A stretch of 64,000 nucleotides of DNA from Sphingomonas xanthus (GTDB lineage Bacteria; Pseudomonadota; Alphaproteobacteria; Sphingomonadales; Sphingomonadaceae). The DNA lies in NCBI RefSeq assembly GCF_007998985.1, contig NZ_CP041659.1, positions 1,672,001 through 1,736,000 on the forward strand. Direction: 5' to 3'. A program made the translations under genes and the position numbers. Shown here in pieces: positions 44,455 to 52,066 of the stretch; the stretch's first letter is position 1; each line of letters begins with the position of its first letter. The notes beneath the pieces were generated by a model. The model ran no database searches. It was not told the DNA's origin and was given only the letters and a program-made list of their open reading frames with translations.

Positions 44455-45288
44455 TTAAATGGCCCAGCCTTCGGGCGCGATTGCACGATAGAAGTTCCGT
44501 GCGTCGCAATCTGGGCCTTGGCCAAGTTTCTCGCATCTCGGATTGAGCACATTCACGAGGCTTAGATAGTAGGCTGCCTCACCCTGGTAAGCTTCGTTTT
44601 GAGTTTGCAATTCAAGGTGTCTGCGGAACACGTACGATAGCGCATCAGACACCTGTACCAACGATGAGTGGGTCGATTTAATTGCGAAAGCGGTGTTCAC
44701 AATGTGATCGTACCGGTTGTCGGCGGTTCGAGGTACCCACGTGACTTTTCGCTTTTTCAGCCGTCTCCGCTGATAGAGGCAATCAAACCAGGGAAACGGC
44801 GCGTAGATAGCATCAGACAGATTTGCCATCTCCATCTTGTTGTCGTCCATAACGAGAACCGTCAGGCCCTTATTCGCCGGATCGTCCTGATGCTTCTTTT
44901 GAATGAGGCCAGCCACGTACATTCCCGCAGCGTGCCAATATGACCGGAGTGTAGGGTGAGGGCCTTCCGGCAAATTGGCATTGAATCGCTGAAAGGAAAT
45001 GGCGCTCACGAACAGCTTTCCATCTTGGGCCGCGAGATTGCAGACAGAAGTTAGAAAGTTCTTCCGGTCTTGGGCATCGACGTTACTCCAACCCCCATTG
45101 CCATTAATAACGGCCTTGGTCTTCAATTCGACTGGGTGATTGGGATGTTGGGCCAAGAAACCGCGGAGCAACTCGTCAAAATCAGCCGTAATTCGCCTCA
45201 GTCGATAGGCATCGACTAGAAAACCCACCATTACAAAAATGTCTGATTGGGCTTGGTCACCACTCTCGTCCACGTACGCGAACTTCAT
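44455..45288 (-). CDS. DUF3800 domain protein
   Basis: A 277-residue protein with the DUF3800 start FAYVDESGDQAQSDIFVMVGFLV and later VLVMDDNKMEM and LVQVSDALSYVFRRHLE. The conserved acidic residues (Asp7-Glu8, Asp in VMDDN, Asp in VSDAL) fit an RNase H-like fold, suggesting a nuclease-type active site. Biochemical function of the family is unknown; it is often seen in mobile elements and defence loci. It lies 120 bp downstream of the GIY-YIG gene on the same strand. Confidence 0.88.
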   Translation of the reverse strand: MKFAYVDESGDQAQSDIFVMVGFLVDAYRLRRITADFDELLRGFLAQHPNHPVELKTKAVINGNGGWSNVDAQDRKNFLTSVCNLAAQDGKLFVSAISFQRFNANLPEGPHPTLRSYWHAAGMYVAGLIQKKHQDDPANKGLTVLVMDDNKMEMANLSDAIYAPFPWFDCLYQRRRLKKRKVTWVPRTADNRYDHIVNTAFAIKSTHSSLVQVSDALSYVFRRHLELQTQNEAYQGEAAYYLSLVNVLNPRCEKLGQGPDCDARNFYRAIAPEGWAI

Positions 45289-45408
45289 GCCACTCGCTCC
45301 CCTCTCGCGAATAGATCGGCACGACAGACTCGTATCAGGGTCTGCAGTTCGGCGAAACTCTTGACCTCGGGAGAAAGTCTGCAGTTCAGCGATCAGACTG
45401 GAACCTTG

Positions 45409-45975
45409 TCAGGCTGTTGCTCGGCGGGTTTCCCGAAGTCTGCCAAGTTCTAGCGCAAATGGGTGGTGACTGTTGTGATCCAAGTTTAATGGCAACAGAA
45501 GTTGCGCGATTAGTTCCTTCTCCGTCTTGCCGGGTTGGGGATCCAGAGCCCAACAAACCGAGACGTGTTCATCCATCCAATTCCGAATCCTTGCAGCGCC
45601 GTCTCTAGAAGTGTGGAACTTCAAATTGCCTCGTTCCAGCTTTTGGACGCAGGGACCCGCGAGTTCGGGCATTAAGGCTGCAAGAGTTTGGCAAACAGTT
45701 GAGCGGCGCTCATTACCGCCGAGATGATGGTCGCCGAGCCGATTACGAAGGTTGCCGCCTTTTGTTAGATCCGCGCCCGCTGTACCTACGTACAGGAGGG
45801 TCAGTCCGTCGCGTGTGAGGCACCCCTTCGCTGGTGCGATCCCCGGAGCTAAGTCAAAAAAGAGGCCATAGACCCCCCGCTCGCGCGGCAGAACGGACTT
45901 GTTTCGTCGCAATTCACGAATGCGATAAAGCGGAGCAAATTCTAAGAACGTGACCACGGCACACCTCGCTAGCAT
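45409..45975 (-). CDS. GIY-YIG nuclease family protein
   Basis: A 188-residue protein. GVYGLFFD (34-41) and LTLLYVGTAG (59-67) correspond to the GIY and YIG strands; Arg77/Arg79 and His83 follow in GGNLRNRLGDHHLGG, and Glu154 in KTEKELIAQLLLPLN is the likely metal ligand, followed by NLDHNSHHPF. This variant has an insert between the two motif strands (PGIAPAKGCLTRDG). GIY-YIG enzymes are DNA nickases or restriction nucleases. Position next to DUF3800 suggests a joint function, not established. Confidence 0.8.
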   Translation of the reverse strand: MLARCAVVTFLEFAPLYRIRELRRNKSVLPRERGVYGLFFDLAPGIAPAKGCLTRDGLTLLYVGTAGADLTKGGNLRNRLGDHHLGGNERRSTVCQTLAALMPELAGPCVQKLERGNLKFHTSRDGAARIRNWMDEHVSVCWALDPQPGKTEKELIAQLLLPLNLDHNSHHPFALELGRLRETRRATA

Positions 45976-46362
45976 TCCAGATAAGCAAAAGCTTGGTGAA
46001 TCGATTCAAAAAATAGCAGGTGGGCGACGCTTTCAACTCATACCAATGTTAATGGGTTAAAGTGTTGGCGCGCAGTGCTACGGTATGTTTCGCGGCGTGT
46101 TTCCCGACGTTAGTCAGACCGCCACTTACGCTAGGCTTATGAAGCTTAATGTTGCGAGTACAGTTGCACCTCAAAAATCCCTGAAGACCCGCAGATGTTG
46201 TATATGGTGCCGCGATCGCCGTTGCGTTTGCCCCCCATGAACCCAGCTGGGCAACAACGGTAACGACGGTAACAGTAAGTGCTTTAGGGCATCTAATTAT
46301 CAAACAACTGTTACCGTCGTTACCGATGTTGCCACCAGTAGCCGTAGGGGGTGTTGGTAACG
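45976..46362. other. 387-bp gene-free stretch of the island with iteron-like repeats
   Basis: No convincing ORF on either strand. The left part is AT-richer and presumably holds the GIY-YIG promoter. The right part contains five copies of GGTAAC, four of them in a 26-bp inverted repeat (separate entry). Located between the RepA-like ATPase stop and the GIY-YIG start, it is the best candidate for a replication origin of the element. Confidence 0.6.
46251..46332. repeat. 26-bp inverted repeat built from paired GGTAAC iterons
   Basis: Left arm 46251-46276 and right arm 46307-46332 are reverse complements with one mismatch (19 central bases perfect), separated by 30 bases of AT-rich DNA. Each arm holds two GGTAAC units 9 bases apart. 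A fifth GGTAAC is at 46356. There is no T-run, so it is not a standard terminator. The layout fits an initiator or regulator binding site. Confidence 0.8.
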
Positions 46363-47820
46363 CTAATCTCGGGTCTGCTTGCGATAAATCGCCTTATTCT
46401 GCGGGCCGGTGCCGATTACTACTTTGAGCAGAAATTCTTGAATTCTCAGCCGGGCATCAATCTTAGCCCATTCTCTTCGGCTAATCTCTCGGCCCAAACG
46501 TTGGTGTACCTGCTCCCGCGTAGCGGGCTCATTGGTGGAGTGGACCAACACAACGGCTTCGACTGCCTTCTCTACTAACGTAACTTTGTGACCTACCCCG
46601 CCGGTATCATCACCATCGATGCGCGCCTTGCGGGTGGCATCTTTAAACAAGTCCATAGACGCGTCTTCGCCCCAGACCAGTTCGCCAATTTCGACGCGGC
46701 ACAATACAGAGTCTGCGCCCTCACCGCGCTTATAGAGCGTATGGATTGGTACGGTGTGGTAAGTCGCGGCGAAACGCGTCGTAATGTTCGACTTCGCTAC
46801 GCGCAGCACGCAGGAATATTCCTGGCGAACGTCGCGGGCATGGATGAACGAGAGTCTCGGTGAGTTCGTCCAAGCTGTGGCGCCAGCAACGGTGTCTGCA
46901 AAATAGTCGTGCTTGCCCTTATTCGAATGCCCAATGATGATTATCGTCACCTCGAACCGCTCTGCGAGACTTTGCAGAAGAGCTAGCAATCGCTTCACGG
47001 ATGCATCGTCATTTGGGCTTTCGCCCTTCCGCCACGCCGTCAAACCGACTGCGGTATCGAGCACCACCAACTTGAGCGGACGGGGACGGTAATAGACCCG
47101 TTCACACTCTTGTTTCGCCTTTGCGATCGCCGCCTCGAGGTGTTCGTAGATGTCGAAATTCGACTGAACCACTCGACCTTGATTGTCGGTTTTGCTCGCG
47201 ACGGCTGCTACTGCAACTAGCGTGCCTTGATCTCCGCCAGCCTTGATGTGCCTGACCTTGATCCAGTCCTTGGGCTCCTCAACGCTGACCCAAAGGGTCG
47301 AGTATGCGGGGCTTATCTGGACTGCCATCGTAGCCGCGAATGACGATTTTGCTGTGGCGCCGCGCCCGAACAATCCTACGACGCAATTACTAGGTAGGAA
47401 TGGATCAACCAGGTAGTCGAATTTCGTAGTTTCCGTGTCGCTATTCATTGCGAACTCTAGTCGAATGGCGCGGACGGATTCGACTGGCGGCGGTGCGGAG
47501 ATGGCCGCTTTCAGGTTCGCAACGTCGGCCTTGGCTTCTTCAGCCTGTCGCCAATCATCGGACAATCCGGCGAGATGCTCTGTTCGTCCTTGGCAATCCC
47601 GTTCGTCTTGAACGAAAGGGTTGAACGGAAGCTGCGTCGAGGCCTGCCGCTTAAAGGCTTCCCATCCGCCCGCGGGATTAGAGGTTTTCCGTTCAGTCAC
47701 GACGCGCCCCTCCCGGTATGACGGCAATTTGAGAACAGGCGACGGCTCGCCCGACCTCTTCATCGCGGCCCGATTTTTCCGCACTGGCGTACGCGCTGGT
47801 GCTCGCGAAGGAGCGTTCAT
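46363..47820 (-). CDS. RepA-like RecA-fold AAA ATPase
   Basis: A 485-residue protein whose middle is a RecA-type (AAA_25/RepA helicase-like) ATPase: Walker A GLFGRGATAKSSFAA (149-163; Ala replaces the usual Gly before Lys), STLWVSVEEPKDWIKVR, Walker B-like LKLVVLDTAVGLT, and TIIIIGHSNKGKHDYFADTVAGATAWTNSPR. The N-terminal 110 residues are low-complexity and basic; the C-terminal 90 are winged-helix-like (TREQVHQRLGREISRREWAKIDARL). Such proteins are replicative helicases of plasmids, phages and satellites. The start overlaps the HTH gene by 128 bases; an internal ATG at 47761-47763 is an alternative. Confidence 0.82.
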   Translation of the reverse strand: MNAPSRAPARTPVRKNRAAMKRSGEPSPVLKLPSYREGRVVTERKTSNPAGGWEAFKRQASTQLPFNPFVQDERDCQGRTEHLAGLSDDWRQAEEAKADVANLKAAISAPPPVESVRAIRLEFAMNSDTETTKFDYLVDPFLPSNCVVGLFGRGATAKSSFAATMAVQISPAYSTLWVSVEEPKDWIKVRHIKAGGDQGTLVAVAAVASKTDNQGRVVQSNFDIYEHLEAAIAKAKQECERVYYRPRPLKLVVLDTAVGLTAWRKGESPNDDASVKRLLALLQSLAERFEVTIIIIGHSNKGKHDYFADTVAGATAWTNSPRLSFIHARDVRQEYSCVLRVAKSNITTRFAATYHTVPIHTLYKRGEGADSVLCRVEIGELVWGEDASMDLFKDATRKARIDGDDTGGVGHKVTLVEKAVEAVVLVHSTNEPATREQVHQRLGREISRREWAKIDARLRIQEFLLKVVIGTGPQNKAIYRKQTRD

Positions 47821-48007
47821 TCAGCCACACTGCCAAGGCTGCGCGGTGGTATCGAATTGGCGCCTGCTTGGACGTTCCAAGCTTTAGGAATGGCGGCGAC
47901 TTTCCCTTAGTCCGCCAAATTTCAAGTGTGGTGGGTTTAATCCCAAGCAGTTTCGCCGCCTGCTCGTTTGTGAGCAGGTCGTCTAGATGGACGGATTCCG
48001 TCATCAA
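47693..48007 (-). CDS. AlpA/excisionase-type helix-turn-helix protein
   Basis: A 104-residue protein. Residues 8-70 are a MerR-like HTH_17 domain: LLTNEQAAKLLGIKPTTLEIWRTKGKSPPFLKLG and the wing RYHRAALAVWLNER. Members act as excisionases or as activators of integrase and replication genes (AlpA) in satellites and islands. The 35-residue tail is longer than usual and overlaps the ATPase gene in another frame. Two ATGs are adjacent (48005-48007 and 48002-48004). Confidence 0.85.
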   Translation of the reverse strand: MMTESVHLDDLLTNEQAAKLLGIKPTTLEIWRTKGKSPPFLKLGTSKQAPIRYHRAALAVWLNERSFASTSAYASAEKSGRDEEVGRAVACSQIAVIPGGARRD

Positions 48008-48119
48008 CAGTCACTCCGGCCACTGCCCTGGCCTAAGGGAGTTTCGGATCTAATTGAACCGGGTAGTTGGGCGGCTCGCCCCACGCGGAGGCGAGCCGTA
48101 AGGTTATGCTAAGCGAAAA

Positions 48120-48341
48120 CTATACAGTCGTGTTTGACAATTGGGGGCGGTCAACCTCGTCTACGGCGGTGCGTCCTTCACCTGCGGAGACCGCCAGGGC
48201 ACAGCTGATTTCCCGTTCGTAAGCTAGCAGAAGATCGCTCCACGAGAACTGTTCGGGCAGCGTGTGAATCGCCGCCTCAAACAGATCGACGGCATCGTCA
48301 AATGTCAGCAGCGGTGCGTTTCGGATTCTTTCACTAAGCAC
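48120..48341 (-). CDS. Small hypothetical island protein
   Basis: A 73-residue acidic, probably helical protein (VLSERIRNAPLLTF, DDAVDLFEAAIHTLPEQF, WSDLLLAYEREISC). The GTG at 48339-48341 is chosen because AGGAG precedes it by 8 bases; an ATG at 48410 would extend it by 23 residues of Cys/Arg-rich sequence. No family recognised. Same strand as the integrase and HTH gene, so it may belong to the control module. Confidence 0.5.
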   Translation of the reverse strand: MLSERIRNAPLLTFDDAVDLFEAAIHTLPEQFSWSDLLLAYEREISCALAVSAGEGRTAVDEVDRPQLSNTTV

Positions 48342-48680
48342 GTGAGCACTCCTATCGAATGCTCGTCCGCAAGGGACAAAAAGGGCCGACGGACGAGCAA
48401 TTGCTGTCAACGCCTGCCTTGCGGCTGTTTCCTACGCCGGGAATCGGCGCATGGCTGTGGGGAGCGGAAGTGTACTTCGATCCCGAGCTCTACGTCGATG
48501 CTAAATATTCCCATTCAAAAATTCGCGGCGATGAAGACGGTAGCTGGGGATGCTCAATCCAAATGTATCGTTTATGGCCCGGAAGGAGGCCCTCTTTCGC
48601 TGCGGGGCCGCTACAGGCGCGGTCACCGCTAATATGCCCCTAGCTTGGCGGTGCGCCACCGATCGCGCTGTAGCGGGGCG
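48342..48680. other. 339-bp stretch with no firm gene
   Basis: A plus-strand open frame at 48359-48643 (94 codons) has acceptable codon use (EVYFDPELYVDAKYSHSKI, EDGSWGCSIQMYRLW) but no ribosome-binding site, no known family and no partner gene on its strand. It could be a small divergent gene; I rate it near 0.25. Otherwise nothing is seen before the integrase stop. Confidence 0.3.
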
Positions 48681-49970
48681 CTACGTGGCCCCAACAGCGT
48701 TTAGCACCACCACGTTATTACTGGCCGCGATAGCCGCTTGCTGCTCTATCCAATCGCCGATTGCTTGCACTTCCATGTGGAAGTCACGGAGGTCCGAGGT
48801 CGCCAGATAATGACGAGCTGTAACTCCCTGCGGCACGTGATTGGTGAGCAACTCAAGCTTCGCGAGGTCAAGGCGACAACCTTTTACTCCCGTGGTCACA
48901 AATGTTCTGCGCAGGTCGTGAGCGCTTAGTCGAGCCATGCCAATCTTCTTACTCAATTGCTCAAGCGGAGCGCGAGTATCTAAGATGTGACCTGCCTTGC
49001 TTCGCGAAGCAAAGACGTACGGGTTGTCCTTCACAGGCTCCCGGGATTGGATGACTGCTACGGCCTGGGAGGACAACGGCAACCACACTGGATTTCGATT
49101 CTTCGGGTCGGGAATGTGCCACCAGCAGTTCGTTGAATCCATCTCGTCAATGTTGACGCGATCCCAGGTTAGCGCGGCCCCTTCGGATCGGCGCGCTCCG
49201 GTGAGCGCGAGGAACATGATTAGGTCGATACCTGCCAATGCGTCACGGTTTCTTGCCGTGGCGCGCGCCTCAATCAGCAGGTTCCAGAATTCGCCAACAT
49301 TTCGCCGATCAACATGTCGAGTGCGGGGAGGTGAGGGCCGGAGGTCCTTCTTTAGGATGCTAACTGGATTGTGTTCAATGATCGGCTTGCCATCCAGGCG
49401 CTTGTACTCATTCATCGCGAAGTTGATGAGCGTTCGGAGGGTGACCATGGCGATTGCCGCTTGAGTAGGCGCGGGGCCACGCCCTCGAAGCCCCTTGGTT
49501 GCGAGCTCCTCATATCGCCGACGGCAATCGGCTGGGGTGATCGCCGCAATTGGTTTATCCTTCCAAGCCTCGAACGCCTTCTCGACGTGGCGATTCATCT
49601 CCGACTTGGTGCTTTCTTTGAGCATACCGGGACGGGCGAAGTAGGCATCGGCGACTTCCCTAAGCGTCACCTTTGCTGCTTGATCCTGGCGTCTCAAGTC
49701 GCGGGGGTCGATGCCGAGGCGCATTGAGCGAAGATGTTCTCGCGCGACATCGCGCGCTTGATCCGGCGTAAAGATGCCATAACTGCCGATGGTAAGCCGC
49801 GCTTCCCTGGCCGAGCCCTCAACGCGTCCTTGCACGATGAAACTGATTTTGCCCGTGGGGCTGACTCGCAAGCCAAATCCCTTCACCTCGGTGTCCCAAT
49901 GGAACTGATCTTTTACCCCTGGCTTCACCCTATCGACGTACCCCTTTGTGAGTTTGCCTCGGTTCGTCAT
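48681..49970 (-). CDS. int: Tyrosine-type integrase of the island
   Basis: A 429-residue P4/Bro-type integrase. An N-terminal DUF4102-like arm-binding part (KLTKGYVDRVKPGVKDQFHWDTEVKGFGLRVSPTGKISFIVQGRV) and SAM-like core domain precede the catalytic domain with Arg in LALTGARRSEGAALTWDRV, HDLRRTF (His-x2-Arg), the second His region LLTNHVPQGVTARHY and Tyr nucleophile in it. GAGGAG precedes the ATG at 49968-49970; a longer start at 50021 lacks one. It lies about 150 bp from attR. Confidence 0.95.
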   Translation of the reverse strand: MTNRGKLTKGYVDRVKPGVKDQFHWDTEVKGFGLRVSPTGKISFIVQGRVEGSAREARLTIGSYGIFTPDQARDVAREHLRSMRLGIDPRDLRRQDQAAKVTLREVADAYFARPGMLKESTKSEMNRHVEKAFEAWKDKPIAAITPADCRRRYEELATKGLRGRGPAPTQAAIAMVTLRTLINFAMNEYKRLDGKPIIEHNPVSILKKDLRPSPPRTRHVDRRNVGEFWNLLIEARATARNRDALAGIDLIMFLALTGARRSEGAALTWDRVNIDEMDSTNCWWHIPDPKNRNPVWLPLSSQAVAVIQSREPVKDNPYVFASRSKAGHILDTRAPLEQLSKKIGMARLSAHDLRRTFVTTGVKGCRLDLAKLELLTNHVPQGVTARHYLATSDLRDFHMEVQAIGDWIEQQAAIAASNNVVVLNAVGAT

Positions 49971-50118
49971 CTGACACTCCTCGTAAGCAGTTCGTAAGCA
50001 AGCCGCGTAAGGTTGCGACAATTTGCGTACGGCTCTTCGGAAGCATCAAGCAACTGATTTTAAATGATAATATGGTTACATGAGGTTGCGTGATGGCTGC
50101 GTGAGGTAAGCCTGGCAG

Positions 50119-50166
50119 AGACTACGAATCTGAGGGTCGGACGTTCGAATCGTTCCGGGCGCGCCA
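50119..50166 (+). repeat. attR: right 48-bp direct repeat of the island
   Basis: Identical to 37429-37476, the 3' part of tRNA-Arg including CCA. To its left the tRNA sequence breaks off (CTGGCAGAG instead of GCATCAG), so this is a tRNA fragment. To its right comes the original chromosomal tRNA terminator. Confidence 0.95.
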
Positions 50167-50171
50167 CCACC

Positions 50172-50203
50172 AAAAAGCCATCCCGGTTCGGGGTGGCTTT
50201 TTT
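50172..50203 (+). terminator. Intrinsic terminator, ancestral tRNA-Arg terminator
   Basis: AAAAAGCCATCCC pairs with GGGGTGGCTTTTTT around a GGTTC loop (one G-U pair), with a T-run on the plus strand. It lies 6 bp after the attR copy of the tRNA end, so before integration it probably terminated the tRNA-Arg transcript. On the minus strand it can also end the transcript coming from the barrel gene. Confidence 0.85.
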
Positions 50204-50329
50204 ATTTGGGGATCGACTGCCCTCCGTCGTGCCGGGCCATGAAGAAACGGCCCGGGAATTTCTCCCCGGACCGTTCCTGCCCCCTTAGCGGCCGAAGCGA
50301 AGCTCAGCCACTCTGGCTAGTGCGTGGCC

Positions 50330-51163
50330 CTAACCGCGTTCGGGTTCGGGCAAAGGCGGTGGGGGGGGCGGAGGCGGCGGTGGCGGCGGACAGCTGTCCG
50401 TCAGCAGGATTACCGATCCGTCCGGGCAAGTCTGCGTCGCCGGCGCCGGAGGTGGCGGAGGCGGCGGTGGTGGCGGAGGAGGCGGTGGCGGCATCCTCAC
50501 GAAATTATAGGTCATTGTCGCCAGCAGCGAATGCGACCGGAAACGGCCGGTCAGGTCGACTCCTCCGTCGACGTCCGCGGTTTCCCGGATTCTGCTTGGA
50601 CGGAAATAGCGATATTTGAGGCCGACATCGACATTCTGCGATACGGCATAACGCAGGCCGGCGATCAACTGCCATGCCACGCCGCCGTCGCGGAAGCTCT
50701 CCGACCCGCCATCACCGTCGTCGATGCTGAACTTGCCCCATGCGAAGCCGAGACCCGGCCCGGCATAGAAGCTAAGCCCGTCCTCATTGCCGACATCGAG
50801 CAGCAGGTTGGCCATGATCGCGATGTAACGGGTGCGCCCGTCGCCATCGAATGTCTCGTTGCCCTGGCCGAAGTCGAATTCATATTCGTCATGCGAGGCG
50901 CGTTTGTAGGAGAGGTCGAGCTCGGCGCGGACCATCCCGGCGTCGTAGCCGAAAATGAGCCCGGCATCCCAACCGAGGTTGTGGTCAATCCGCGCATAGT
51001 CGTCGAACTCGATGTCGCCATCTCTGAATTCGGCATCCAAGCTGAGGTCGCGAGCCGACATCAAGCCAGCCTCGACCCCGACATAAAGCGACTTGTCGCG
51101 AGCGACCGCCGGTGTGGCGACCATGGTCCCGGCAAGCAATGCTAGGCAGGTGCGTTTGATCAT
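50330..51163 (-). CDS. Outer-membrane beta-barrel protein with two polyproline tracts
   Basis: A 277-residue precursor with signal peptide (TCLALLAGTMVATPAVA), then an eight-stranded barrel-like domain (SLYVGVEAGLMSARDLSL ... SLLATMTYNFVRM, ending about residue 215). It continues into a run of about 15 Pro, a spacer TQTCPDGSVILLTDSC, a second run of about 12 Pro and a short end (LPEPERG). The layout is common in sphingomonads for OmpA/OmpW-like proteins, where it replaces a C-terminal OmpA peptidoglycan domain. The two Cys in the spacer may pair. Start ATG 51161-51163 preferred over 51187. Confidence 0.85.
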   Translation of the reverse strand: MIKRTCLALLAGTMVATPAVARDKSLYVGVEAGLMSARDLSLDAEFRDGDIEFDDYARIDHNLGWDAGLIFGYDAGMVRAELDLSYKRASHDEYEFDFGQGNETFDGDGRTRYIAIMANLLLDVGNEDGLSFYAGPGLGFAWGKFSIDDGDGGSESFRDGGVAWQLIAGLRYAVSQNVDVGLKYRYFRPSRIRETADVDGGVDLTGRFRSHSLLATMTYNFVRMPPPPPPPPPPPPPPPAPATQTCPDGSVILLTDSCPPPPPPPPPPPPLPEPERG

Positions 51164-51381
51164 CCTAACCCCCGTTTTTGCGTTCATAACGAACCCGGAT
51201 TGTTTATCAGAGTTAAGTTTGTTCGGCTAGGCAGCGGGGAGTGCGTATCCGGGGGTCACGTGGCGCCCGGAATGGCCTTCAATGTCAGTAGCTTATAACA
51301 AACAGCCCGGTCCCGCCGGACGCATCTGGAATCGAAACTGTTGCATTAAACGCACGACGGTGCACGGGGTTCGCGGAGTCG

Positions 51382-51540
51382 TCAGGCGACCGCGGTCAAG
51401 GCTCCATGTTCCGAGGCGCGGCGGGCGAAATCCTGGGCAAGCTTGCTATGCCATTCGCGGGCCTGCGGCGTGATCGCGCGATGAGCAGCGGTTCGTTCTT
51501 CCGCGGCCCGACGCAGATAGAAACGCTGGTTCGACTCCAT
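51382..51540 (-). CDS. Small conserved-looking basic/helical protein
   Basis: A 52-residue soluble protein with a single helical stretch: NQRFYLRRAAEERTAAHRAIT and SKLAQDFARRASEHG. Similar short proteins with YxRRAAEE near the N-terminus are frequent in sphingomonads, without assigned function. The ATG at 51538-51540 is preceded by GGGGGAGGTTAGCGAG, a good ribosome-binding site. The frame extends upstream to 51669 with less plausible sequence. Confidence 0.6.
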   Translation of the reverse strand: MESNQRFYLRRAAEERTAAHRAITPQAREWHSKLAQDFARRASEHGALTAVA

Positions 51541-51737
51541 CTCGCTAACCTCCCCCGACCATCGCGGTACCCCGGCATCCTTGCGCAACAAAGGTAAAGC
51601 GTTGGTTACTACCCCGCGGGAATCCCCGTCCCCGTACGGGACGGAACGTTGCACGGTGGTGACAGGCATTGCGAATCCGCCTATCGTTGAAACCTAACGA
51701 CTCGTCGCTCGTTCAAGCTGATATGCGGAGGAACGAC

Positions 51738-51977
51738 ATGTTGAGCTCGGTAACGCCATTTGATCCTGCTCGGCGAGGCTATCACGCCGTGTATCGGGAA
51801 AATGAGATTAATCGCTGCCCTGGTTGCGGACGGACGCATTGGCTGGTGGGACGGACGCTTGCGGAATGCGGCTTCTGTTCGACGGCGCTTCCCTTATCGG
51901 AGAGCTTTCGCCAGCCCGCGAGTGCCGTCTTTATCAGCCGGTCCGGAGGGCAGCCCAATCAAGCCTTCGCGGCCTAG
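51738..51977 (+). CDS. Small zinc-ribbon protein
   Basis: A 79-residue protein with a CPGCGRTHW ... CGFCS zinc ribbon (two Cys-x2-Cys pairs, about residues 30-51) and a flexible C-terminus. GGAGG lies 7 bases before the ATG at 51738. It is likely a nucleic-acid- or protein-binding accessory protein; nothing more specific can be said. Divergent from the 52-residue gene. Confidence 0.65.
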   Translation: MLSSVTPFDPARRGYHAVYRENEINRCPGCGRTHWLVGRTLAECGFCSTALPLSESFRQPASAVFISRSGGQPNQAFAA

Positions 51978-52066
51978 CCGCGTGGGGCCATGGCGCGCGC
52001 CCGATGAGTGGGGCGGGCGCGCGTCATCCCTTTGAACCGGCCCGCACATTCCTTTATATCGTACGC

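Larger units (their letters stand above)
37429..50166. mobile_element. 12.7-kb integrated defence island / phage-satellite-like element at tRNA-Arg
   Basis: Bounded by the 48-bp repeats, the element carries an integrase, an AlpA-like HTH protein, a RepA-like ATPase and iteron-like inverted repeats at the right, and a defence cargo at the left and centre (C5 methyltransferase, HNH, NaeI-family endonuclease, Vsr, TIR-STAND-TPR, HNH, DUF3800, GIY-YIG). Codon and base use are visibly less GC-rich than the flanks. No capsid, terminase, conjugation or transposase gene is seen. Size and module set fit a P4-like or PICI-like satellite or small integrative element; the satellite label is inference. 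Confidence 0.9.

Noticed and set aside
46251..46332. Intrinsic terminator for the RepA-like ATPase gene
   Set aside because: The arms are long and separated by 30 bases without a following T-run; the internal repeated GGTAAC units fit a protein-binding site better.
45976..46362. CRISPR array
   Set aside because: The repeats are short, few and inverted, with no regular spacer structure; no cas gene is present in the window.
37429..50166. Full prophage
   Set aside because: No capsid, portal, terminase, tail, holin or lysis gene was seen; only integration, control and replication-like genes plus defence cargo are present.
50101..50166. Second tRNA-Arg gene
   Set aside because: Only the 3' 48 bases are present; the acceptor 5' strand and D-arm are missing, so it is the attR remnant.
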